A DNA stretch of 64,000 nt from Saprospiraceae bacterium. GTDB lineage: Bacteria; Bacteroidota; Bacteroidia; Chitinophagales; Saprospiraceae. Every line of letters begins with the position of its first letter. The first letter of the stretch is position 1. The stretch covers positions 124,001 to 188,000 of the forward strand of contig JAHCHX010000004.1 of NCBI GenBank assembly GCA_026129545.1, given 5' to 3'. The notes beneath the pieces are model-generated. The model worked only from the letters and a program-made list of their open reading frames with translations, had not been told where the DNA came from and made no database searches. A program made the position numbers and the translations under genes. Positions 1-7,700 of the stretch are shown here, one piece after another.

Positions 1-539
1 GCAAAGCCCAACTGAAAAAACATCACCGAAACGGTGCGCAGCAGTTGGTAGCGGCTGTGCCGATATTTGTAAATGAACTTCACGCCCAAAGCCAGAATGG
101 AAAAAGTGTAGAGCGAGCCATAGACGAACCACTTGTCCGCAGGCATTTTGCGCAACCCGCGACTAAGCGGGTCGAACACCTGCGTAAGCCCGCCCAACCA
201 GCCTTCCGGGAAAAAATACAACACGGTGTAGAAGCCCGTCAGAACGATGGCTGCCAGCCAGCCCCACACGCCGCGAGCCGACAGGCTCTTGAACCACACC
301 CCATTGTTTTTGATGCCCTCCGGGCGACGGAGGTATTCCTCGCGGACAAAGAGCCATACGCCAGCCGACATGAGGCCAAGCGAGGTCAGCAGTAGCAATA
401 GGGGCGAAAAAGCATGGCCGCTTGCCCACGTTATGAGCAGCAGCAGCACCCCGATGCCAGCCACGGCCAGCGCCAGCTTTTGCTTCCCGCTCGTAAGGGA
501 GGGGTTGGGGGTAGCGACTGAGAGTGATGTGTCTTTCAT
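1..539 (-). CDS. 4Fe-4S-type membrane protein, N-terminal part (cut by window edge)
   Basis: I translated this frame directly; it starts at an ATG at 539 and is still open at base 1, giving 179 residues. Two hydrophobic segments lie near residues 24-42 and 47-64, and further ones near 93-112 and 139-155. The last visible stretch (KFIYKYRHSRYQLLRT) resembles Bacteroidota membrane proteins that continue into a polyferredoxin-like 4Fe-4S region; that part lies outside the window, so no cysteine cluster can be shown. The gene starts 15 bases after the stop of the FAD oxidoreductase at 555-1898, so the two are probably cotranscribed and may form one electron-transfer unit. The family call rests on memory of the family and on the pairing. 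Confidence 0.6.
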   Translation of the reverse strand, partial: MKDTSLSVATPNPSLTSGKQKLALAVAGIGVLLLLITWASGHAFSPLLLLLTSLGLMSAGVWLFVREEYLRRPEGIKNNGVWFKSLSARGVWGWLAAIVLTGFYTVLYFFPEGWLGGLTQVFDPLSRGLRKMPADKWFVYGSLYTFSILALGVKFIYKYRHSRYQLLRTVSVMFFQLGF

Positions 540-554
540 TGTTTTGTAGCTTGT

Positions 555-1898
555 TCATTTTAAAAACGCCAGCACGCCCTTCAAGCCGCGACGCTGTTTC
601 AACTGCAAGTCTCTGCCCGTTTGTCGGTTGTATAGCCGCACCAATTCCGCTTCGTGTTGCGGATAAAATTCGGGGTCGAAATTGGCCAATCCGAGGTGTT
701 GGAGCACCTCCTCGATGTGCGCATGAGTGCGAAGCCACTTGTCGCAGACCTCATGCCGATAGCGCACGCCCATGAGGTTGAACCCGACGACGCGCCCGCT
801 CGATTTGTCGTAGTTCAGGCGAATGCTCTTGTGGCCGTCAGGGTGCTCCCAGTAGAGAGTGGCCTGTTCGTCCGGGAGTTTAGCCTGAATGTCTCCATAA
901 ACCTGATACTCGATATCGAAGAACTTGGCGGAGTTGAACCAGATACCGGGATTGTAAAATTGCGGGCGCGACTCACCTATGATGTTGTGCGCAGCGGTTT
1001 CGCCCATCATGCGCCCCGTGTACCACACTGCCTCTATGGCGCGGCGTCCCGGGGATGGCTGGCGCAGCTCCGCGCAGTCGCCTGCCGCAAAAACATCAGG
1101 AATGTTGGTTTCCAGAAATTCGTTGACGAGGATGCCGCGTTGGGTCTCCAATTCGGTATTTTTCAAGAAGCCGATGTTGGGGCTTACGCCCACGGTAAGA
1201 CCCACGAAGCCACAACCGATTGTCTCACCTGTATTGGTGACGACCGCCGCGCATTTTTTGCCAGAGGTATCTGGCATGATTTCTTTCAATTCCGTCTGCA
1301 AGCGCAAATCAATATGGTGCGCCCGCAAATGGCGGCTCACCATGCGTGACTCTTCGGGCGGCAAAACGATGCTCCAGAAATCCGGCTCGCGTACCAAAAA
1401 CGTGACCGCGATGCCTCGGCTGTGAAACATCTCGGCCATTTCCACCCCGATGAGGCCGCCCCCCACCACCACGGCGCGTTCGAGGCTGGGCGTGTGCCGC
1501 TCCATAGCTTCCAAATCCTGCAAATGATACAGCCCGTGCACGCCTTCCAGGTCTTGCCCCGGCCAGCCAAACTTGTTGGACTTGGACCCCACGGCAAGCA
1601 GCAGCTTGTCGTAGGTGATGGTTTCGCCAGCGGTCGAGTGTAATTTTTTTTCCTGAAAATCAACGCGCTCCACACGAGCGCGAAGGCGCTGGATGCGATT
1701 TTTCTCCCAAAACCACGGCTCGTAGGGCTGAGTGTCCTTGAATCTCAGATGCCCCATGTAAATGTACATCAGTGCCGTGCGGCTAAAAAAATAATCCGAC
1801 TCGTCGGACACTACCACTATCTCATGGTCGCTCATCTTGCGGATGTGTCGGGCGGCGGTGATGCCTGCGATGCCGTTGCCAAGGATAACTATTTTCAT
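555..1898 (-). CDS. NAD(P)/FAD-dependent oxidoreductase
   Basis: A 447-residue pyridine-nucleotide-disulfide-type flavoprotein. The N-terminal FAD-binding Rossmann motif is visible (ILGNGIAGITAARHI, residues 4-18), the NAD(P)-binding motif VVVGGGLIGVEMAE lies near residues 144-157, and the second FAD contact VFAAGDCAE is near residue 275. It lacks the CxxxxC redox pair of glutathione/lipoamide reductases, so it is more like ferredoxin, nitrite or NADH-type reductases. Its downstream partner on the same strand is the membrane protein at 1-539, suggesting that it passes electrons between NAD(P)H and an Fe-S membrane protein. The substrate cannot be read from the sequence. Confidence 0.85.
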   Translation of the reverse strand: MKIVILGNGIAGITAARHIRKMSDHEIVVVSDESDYFFSRTALMYIYMGHLRFKDTQPYEPWFWEKNRIQRLRARVERVDFQEKKLHSTAGETITYDKLLLAVGSKSNKFGWPGQDLEGVHGLYHLQDLEAMERHTPSLERAVVVGGGLIGVEMAEMFHSRGIAVTFLVREPDFWSIVLPPEESRMVSRHLRAHHIDLRLQTELKEIMPDTSGKKCAAVVTNTGETIGCGFVGLTVGVSPNIGFLKNTELETQRGILVNEFLETNIPDVFAAGDCAELRQPSPGRRAIEAVWYTGRMMGETAAHNIIGESRPQFYNPGIWFNSAKFFDIEYQVYGDIQAKLPDEQATLYWEHPDGHKSIRLNYDKSSGRVVGFNLMGVRYRHEVCDKWLRTHAHIEEVLQHLGLANFDPEFYPQHEAELVRLYNRQTGRDLQLKQRRGLKGVLAFLK

Positions 1899-2064
1899 GA
1901 TGAGGGTGGAAGGTTGAAGCTAGATGAGGTGGGGCATTTTAGATACGCGCAAAAATTTGCGTTGGATTTCTTTGAGAGCCAAAGTTAAATGGGCTGCGAC
2001 GACTGGCTCCAAAAATCGGGGAGGGCGAGCGCCGCAGTTGTCGTTGGGCGGACGCTTGTGGCGC

Positions 2065-2099
2065 AAAAAAAACCCGGACTAACTTGCGTCGCCCGGGTT
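2065..2099 (-). terminator. Rho-independent terminator, or attenuator upstream of the FAD oxidoreductase
   Basis: Read on the minus strand, a stem AACCCGG/CCGGGTT with a 15-base loop (2071-2077 with 2093-2099) is followed by eight T residues. It lies about 275 bases beyond the stop of the NfeD-like gene and 165 bases upstream of the oxidoreductase start. It could be a second terminator for the upstream operon or a leader attenuator for the next gene. Confidence 0.65.
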
Positions 2100-2311
2100 C
2101 ACGTAGTCAAATTCCTAACCTTTAAACTACTGAAATCTGTATCCAATTTTTGAAACACAGGGATGGCGCGTTGTGGAAGCAAGGCAGTCCTTGTGAATGT
2201 TTGCGAAGGTGAATGTTCGGCTCGAACGGGATTTTCAAGCGCAAAAATGCCCCGAAGTGTGCTGAACGAAGGTCAAAAGCACTTTAAGTCAATGTTAATT
2301 TTCAAAACACG

Positions 2312-2345
2312 AAAGGGCCAGCCGCTTCAAAGCGGCCAGCCCTTT
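2312..2345 (-). terminator. Hairpin after NfeD-like gene
   Basis: The arms 2312-2327 and 2330-2345 pair over about 14 bp. The two positions that mismatch on the plus strand become G-U pairs in minus-strand RNA, which points to a minus-strand RNA structure. It lies 29 bases beyond the stop of the NfeD-like gene at 2374. The T-tract after it is weak. Confidence 0.6.
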
Positions 2346-2373
2346 CTGGTTCGTTGTGCCCAGCGCTTTCGAC

Positions 2374-2820
2374 TCAAATGTCGGCTGCTTCCACGATGAC
2401 GCGGATGCCGTCCATTTTTTTCACCACGACGGAGGTGCCTTCGGCTAATGGGATGCCTTTGTGGCTCAGGGCAATCCACTCGGTGCCCCGATAATGAATT
2501 TTTCCCTCACCATTGGCCGGGATGGAGAGCGACACGACGGCGCGGTCGCCCACAAAGCTTTGGTAGCTGTCCACGCGCTCGTTTTTCCCAAAAATGCGCA
2601 GCGCGTATTTGCGAAACAGTGCGAGGGAGACGAGCGAGACGACCACAAAGCACAGCAGTTGGCTGGTGCTATCGGGTGTGATGCCCAACCACGTCAGCAA
2701 CGCGGTGATGGCAGCGCCGACGCTCAGGAAAAAGAAAAAGAAAGAGACGGTGAAGAGCTCTGCGATGAGCGCAAACGCCGCGACGATGACCCACATTTGG
2801 GCCGCTGATAGCCATTCCAT
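2374..2820 (-). CDS. NfeD family membrane protein
   Basis: 148 residues. The N-terminal half has two to three membrane segments (residues 8-33 and 38-66), followed by a short linker and a C-terminal OB-fold-like domain (about residues 82-148; GDRAVVSLSIPANGEGKIHY, then TEWIAL and VVVKKMDGIRVIVE). This is the short NfeD form that partners stomatin/SPFH proteins; it lacks the ClpP-like protease domain of long NfeD. It begins 9 bases after the stop of the SPFH gene, so the two form an operon and probably one membrane complex involved in membrane organisation or protein quality control. Confidence 0.88.
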   Translation of the reverse strand: MEWLSAAQMWVIVAAFALIAELFTVSFFFFFLSVGAAITALLTWLGITPDSTSQLLCFVVVSLVSLALFRKYALRIFGKNERVDSYQSFVGDRAVVSLSIPANGEGKIHYRGTEWIALSHKGIPLAEGTSVVVKKMDGIRVIVEAADI

Positions 2821-2829
2821 AGCGACTGG

Positions 2830-3744
2830 TTATTTTTTGTCGGATTGGTGTTTGACGACGGACATGGCACCTGCAATCAAGGACGAAATGTCGCCAAAAT
2901 TGGCAGGTAGGATGAGCGTGTTGTTGGTGCGAGCGAGGTTGCCGAACTGCTCCACCATTTGCTCCGCCACCCGGAGCTGCACGGCTTCCATGCCGCCTTT
3001 GGCTTGTATGGCATCTGCCACTTTCACCAAGGCTTCGGCAGTGGCGGCGGCCACTGCGCGGATGGCTTCGGCTTGGCCGTTGGCCTCGTTGATTTGGCGC
3101 ATTTGCAAGCCTTCGGACTCGAGCACGACCTTCTGCTTTTGGCCTTCCGCCACGTTGATGGCGGATTGCTTTTCGCCCTCCGATTGGAGGATGCGGGCGC
3201 GTTTTTCGCGTTCGGCTTGCATTTGTTTTTCCATCGCGTGTAGTACGGACTGTGGCGGCGAGATGTTTTTGATTTCGTAGCGCAACACCTTTACGCCCCA
3301 ACCAATGGCGGCCTCGTCAATGGCATTGACCACGGCGCGGTTGATGGTGGTGCGTTCCTCAAAAGCGCGGTCGAGGTCAATTTTGCCTACCTCGGAGCGC
3401 ATGGTGGTCTGGGCCAGTTGCGTCACGGCGAACACATAATTGTTCACACCGTAAGAGGCGGTTTTAGGGTCAACCACTTGCAAGAATATCACGCCGTCCA
3501 CTTGCACCTGCACGTTGTCTTTCGTGATGCAAATTTGTTCGGGAATGTCGTAAGCCTGCTCTTTTAGGCTGTGACGGTAAGCAGCGCGGTCGAAGAAAGG
3601 GATGATGAAATTGATGCCGGGGTCGAGCACTGCATGGAATCTGCCGAGGCGCTCCACCACGAAAGCGGTTTGTTGCGGCACGACTTTAACGGCTGACATG
3701 ATGACCAGAACGGCCAAGATTGCGATAATGAGAAGAGGCGTCAT
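2830..3744 (-). CDS. SPFH/band 7 (stomatin-like) protein, QmcA type
   Basis: 304 residues. One N-terminal membrane segment (residues 3-20) is followed by an SPFH domain (about 22-190) with the typical VPQQTAFVVERLGRF start and the DPGINFIIPFFDRA, ERTTINRAVV and GVKVLRYEIKNISPP stretches. A charged Ala/Glu-rich coiled coil follows (about 190-250; QAEREKRARILQSEGEKQSAINVAEGQ without the full run shown here). Proteins of this type form oligomeric rings or microdomains in the inner membrane and regulate membrane proteases. The next gene downstream encodes the usual NfeD partner. Confidence 0.92.
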   Translation of the reverse strand: MTPLLIIAILAVLVIMSAVKVVPQQTAFVVERLGRFHAVLDPGINFIIPFFDRAAYRHSLKEQAYDIPEQICITKDNVQVQVDGVIFLQVVDPKTASYGVNNYVFAVTQLAQTTMRSEVGKIDLDRAFEERTTINRAVVNAIDEAAIGWGVKVLRYEIKNISPPQSVLHAMEKQMQAEREKRARILQSEGEKQSAINVAEGQKQKVVLESEGLQMRQINEANGQAEAIRAVAAATAEALVKVADAIQAKGGMEAVQLRVAEQMVEQFGNLARTNNTLILPANFGDISSLIAGAMSVVKHQSDKK

Positions 3745-3872
3745 AAGCTGGAATCGTTTTAATATCGGAATTTCAAAAAATGTTGAATGCGTACAAAAAA
3801 CGCCCTAAGGTAGGCAATTGGCAACAAGATACTGACAAAACTGCGAAAACATCGGACGAAGTGTGTGAAGGT

Positions 3873-4673
3873 TCAGTCATGTGCCAACCGTAATCCCATG
3901 TTCAAATAACGCGAGGTGGGCTCCACGCCCATGCGTTCTGACACGCGGCAGGCGTAGTAACTGCTGCTCCAAGAGCCGCCCCGGCAGTTGCGCTTCACAC
4001 CGAGGGATGCCTCCGTCGGGCAGTTGGGATAGCTTTGGTATATATCTTCGCACCATTCGCGCACATTGCCGCTGAGGTCGTATATCCCCAACGAATTTGG
4101 CGATTTCTCTCCTACGGGATGGAGCTTATTGTCGCTGTTTTCATTGTACCACGCGATTTTTTTCAGGTCGTTGCCGCCGGCGTAGAGAAAATTTTGCTTT
4201 GAACCATCGGCACCGCCGCGAGCAGCATATTCCCACTCTGCCTCGGTGGGCAAGCGGTAGCGACGGCGCGTGATGGCGTTTAGTTTTTCGATAAATTGCT
4301 GGGCATCGTACCACGAAACGTGGTGGGCAGGGCAGTTGAGACATTCGGGGAACGCGCCGGGATTGTTGCCCGTCACTTGCAACCATTGGTATTTTGTGAC
4401 TTCGTAGATGCCTATTTTAAAAGTATTTACCGTGTCGAGGTGAGCGCACTCGTCGGCATCGTAGCCTTTTTTGCTGTTGGTGTTGCCCATCTTAAAAATG
4501 CCTCCGGGCACGGTCGCCAATGGGTAGTCAAACTCAAAATTCGGGTCGTACTTGACGGGCGGGGCGGCGGTGGAATCCAGCAGGCTTTGTATCGTGGACG
4601 GGCCGGATTGGGGGACTTCGACGCAGCCAGTGAAGTTAAAAAGGATTGGGAGGAGGAGAAAGCTGGTCTTCAT
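3873..4673 (-). CDS. Lipoprotein with formylglycine-generating-enzyme (SUMF1) domain
   Basis: 266 residues. The start MKTSFLLLPILFNFTGC is a lipoprotein signal with the acylated cysteine at residue 17. The FGE-sulfatase domain covers about 50-266, with the family hallmarks VPGGIFKMG, EVTKYQW, HHVSWYDAQQF, RLPTEAEWEYAARGG, DLSGNVREWCEDIY, NCRGGSWSS and the terminal MGLRLAHD. In Bacteroidota this fold is often used in gliding or secretion lipoproteins (GldJ/GldK type) rather than as a true sulfatase activator. No sulfatase gene is nearby, so activity on a substrate is unproven. It appears monocistronic; its relation to GldJ/K is only structural. Confidence 0.85.
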   Translation of the reverse strand: MKTSFLLLPILFNFTGCVEVPQSGPSTIQSLLDSTAAPPVKYDPNFEFDYPLATVPGGIFKMGNTNSKKGYDADECAHLDTVNTFKIGIYEVTKYQWLQVTGNNPGAFPECLNCPAHHVSWYDAQQFIEKLNAITRRRYRLPTEAEWEYAARGGADGSKQNFLYAGGNDLKKIAWYNENSDNKLHPVGEKSPNSLGIYDLSGNVREWCEDIYQSYPNCPTEASLGVKRNCRGGSWSSSYYACRVSERMGVEPTSRYLNMGLRLAHD

Positions 4674-4754
4674 AAAAAGATTGTTTTGTTGGGTAGCAAC
4701 CGCTTGGCGAGGGGAAATGTTCCTGCGGCTTAGGAATTTGAATCGTGAAATAAC

Positions 4755-4786
4755 CGTGGCACTGCTCTGCGTAGAGCAGTGCCACG
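4755..4786. repeat. Perfect 14-bp inverted repeat downstream of ileS
   Basis: CGTGGCACTGCTCT at 4755-4768 and its exact complement at 4773-4786 are separated by a 4-base loop. It sits 10 bases after the ileS stop. It could end ileS transcription, but no T-tract follows on the minus strand, so it may equally be a REP-like palindrome. Confidence 0.75.
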
Positions 4787-4796
4787 AATCAGGAAC

Positions 4797-7700
4797 TCAA
4801 TTCACGCTCACCTCAATCCCCACCGCCACCCCATCCTCCAATTCCACTTTTTCGCCGTCCACTTTGTCGGCCAGCACCAAATCCGTCGCCAGCACTTCGG
4901 CTTTGATGTAGTCGCGGAAGCGTTCCACCGCGTCGAGGATGGCGGCGTGTTTTTCCAGAGTCACCGTCACGCGGTCGGTCACGTTGAAGTCTTTGTCTTT
5001 GCGGATGTTCTGGATGCGGTTCACGAGGTCGCGGGCCGTGCCTTCGGCCAGTAGTTCGGGCGTGAGCGTCACGTCGAGCGCCACCGTCAGGTCGCCGTCG
5101 GTGGCGACTTTCCAGCCGGGCAGGTCTTCGGTCGTGACAATCAAATCTTCCGGCGTGAGCGTGTAGGCAGTGCCGTTGACGCTGATTTCGAGCGAGCCGG
5201 ATTTTTCCAAAGCGTTGATGTCGTCGTTGGAAAAATTGGCAATCAAGGCCGCCGCTTCTTTCATGTCCTTGCCGAGTTTGGCGCCCAAAGTCTTAAAATT
5301 CGCCTTCGCGCCTTTTTTCAACAAACCCGACGCATCGGTGACGTACTCCAACTGTTTCACGTTGATTTCCGACAAAATCAAATCTTTCACCCCATCCACT
5401 TCAGCGATGAAAGCCTCGTCGAGCACGGGCAAGAGGATTTTTTGCAAAGGCAAACGCACCCGCAATTTTTCTTTTTTCCTGATACTCAATGCCAACGAGC
5501 AAATCCGCTGGGCGTAGTCCATGCGTTTTTCCAAATCCTTGTCCACTTTCGATGGGTCTGGCTGCGTCAAATCAGACAGGTGAACCGAGTCGTGGCGGAG
5601 CGGGGTGTTTTTCGCTTTTGCCACATCTTTGATGGGTGCGGTCAAATTCCGGTAGAGCCAGTCGGAGAAAAACGGCGCGACAGACGACATGAGTTGGCTG
5701 GTCACAAGCAGGCACTCGAAAAGGGTTTGATAGGCCGCCGTTTTATCGGCACTCATTTCGCCTTTCCAAAAACGGCGGCGCGATAGGCGCACATACCAAT
5801 TTGACAAATGCTCGTCCACAAAATCTTCGATGGCACGGCAGGCACGGGTCACGTCGTAGTCGTCCATAGCGGCGCGGTAATCGGCCACGAGCGAGTAGAG
5901 TTTGGAAATGACCCAGCGGTCGAGTTCGGTGCGTTGGTTGTAAGGCAACACATTGAACTCGTCGTGCTTGAAGCCGTCGAGATTGGCATAGAGCGCGAAG
6001 AAATTGTACGTGTTGTAGAGCGTGCCGAACAACTTGTTGCGCACCTCGATGATGCCTGCCGCGTCGAATTTCAGGTTGTCCCAGGGGTTGGCGTTGGCCA
6101 TCATGTACCAGCGCGTCGCGTCGGCGCCGTACTCTTCGATGGTCTCGAAGGGGTCAACGACGTTGCCTTTCGATTTGGACATTTTGTTGCCTTCTTTGTC
6201 CAAAACGAGGCCGTTCGAGACAACGGTTTTGTAGGCCACCGAATCGAACACCATCGTGGCGATGGCGTGGAGCGTGTAGAACCAGCCGCGCGTCTGGTCA
6301 ACGCCTTCGGCGATGAAGTCGGCAGGGAAAGCCCCCCCTTGCCCCCCCATTGAGGGGGGAAACTTCTCCTGATTCTCGAACGGATAGTGCCACTGGGCGT
6401 AGGGCATGGAGCCGGAGTCGAACCACACGTCAATGAGGTCGAGTTCGCGGAACATTTTTTTGCCGGAGGGGGAAACGAGGACGATTTGGTCAATGTAGGG
6501 GCGGTGGAGGTCAAAATCGCGCGTCCTTGCCTCCCCCCCCGACCCCCTCTCCAAAGGCGAGGGGGAGCGCGATACCGCGCCCATCTCTGTCTCCCCCTCG
6601 CCTTTGGAGAGGGGGTCGGGGGGTGAGGCAAGGACTTTGCGCAACTCGTACAGCACCCCCTTCAAATCACTCAACACTTGTTGATTCGTAAACCGAACCA
6701 CCCGAAAACTCGCATCATTCAAATAAGCCGTTCGTGCTTCATCAAATTCTTTTTGCTCGGCAGTGTTGTGGTACTCGCCATCCACTTCCACGACCAATTT
6801 TTCAGAAATGCAGGCGAAATCAGCTATGAAGGCACCGATTTGATGCTGTCTGCGAAATTTGTATCCATCCAATTGGCGGTTTCGGAGAGCTTGCCAAAGT
6901 GCATCCTCGGCTTCCGTCGGGTTTTTGCGATTGTCCCGGCCATGTGCTTTTAGGATGTGCCAAAAAGTCTTGTCGCCCGTAAAGACATATTTTGAAAGGG
7001 CATCCTCCTCTTCATTTGCTTCTCCGGATTTTTTGAAAGGATTTTCTCTCATAAATCCAGCCTTGACAGCCTTATCTACCTCTTGGCTTAATTTCGCGAC
7101 CGACTCGATGCAAAGTTCCTCCTCTGCATCCTCCGTCCGCCAAACCGGCAGCGGCACGCCCCAGTAGCGCGAGCGCGAGAGATTCCAGTCCTGCAAATTT
7201 TCGAGCCACTGACCAAAACGCCCCGTGCCGGTGCTGGCGGGTTTCCAGTTGATGGTTCGGTTCAGTTCGGCCATGCGTTCTTTGGCCGCCGAAGCCCGCA
7301 CGAACCACGAGTCGAGCGGGTAGTACAAAACGGGTTTGTCTGTCCGCCAGCAGTGGGGGTAAGGGTGTTTGTATTTTTCAATTTTGAACGCCTTGTTGTC
7401 CTCCTTGAGGCGCAAAGCGATGAGCAAATCCGTCGGTTTGAACTCCTTATCTTTTTGAATTTCAGCCGAATAATACTCGGCCTTGACGTAGCGCCCGCCG
7501 AATTCCGGCACTTCATCCACGAATTTTCCCTGCTTGTCCACGAGCGGGAAAGGCAGGTCGGGAGCCTTCGGATTGGGCAGGCCGATGAAGGGCACGCCTG
7601 CCGCTTTGCAGGCGCGGAAGTCGTCGGCGCCGAAGTAGGGAGCCGTGTGCACCACGCCCGTGCCGTCTTCTGTGGTGACCCAGTCGCCGGGGATGACGCG

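Larger units (their letters stand above)
1899..2373. other. Intergenic region between nfeD-like gene and FAD oxidoreductase
   Basis: 475 bases without a convincing gene. It contains two hairpins that read as terminators on the minus strand (2065-2099 and 2312-2345), described separately. No clear TAnnTTTG promoter was found between them. The 5' region of the oxidoreductase gene occupies 1899-2064. Confidence 0.6.

Noticed and set aside
6101..6631. Long alternative frame on the minus strand overlapping ileS
   Set aside because: It is a +1 shadow of ileS with Ser/Pro/Arg-rich composition produced by the GC-rich repeats.
6640..7010. Intein reading of the ileS insert
   Set aside because: No N-terminal Cys/Ser splice block, no C-terminal His-Asn pair at the borders, and the position is not an intein hot spot; a plain domain insertion fits better.
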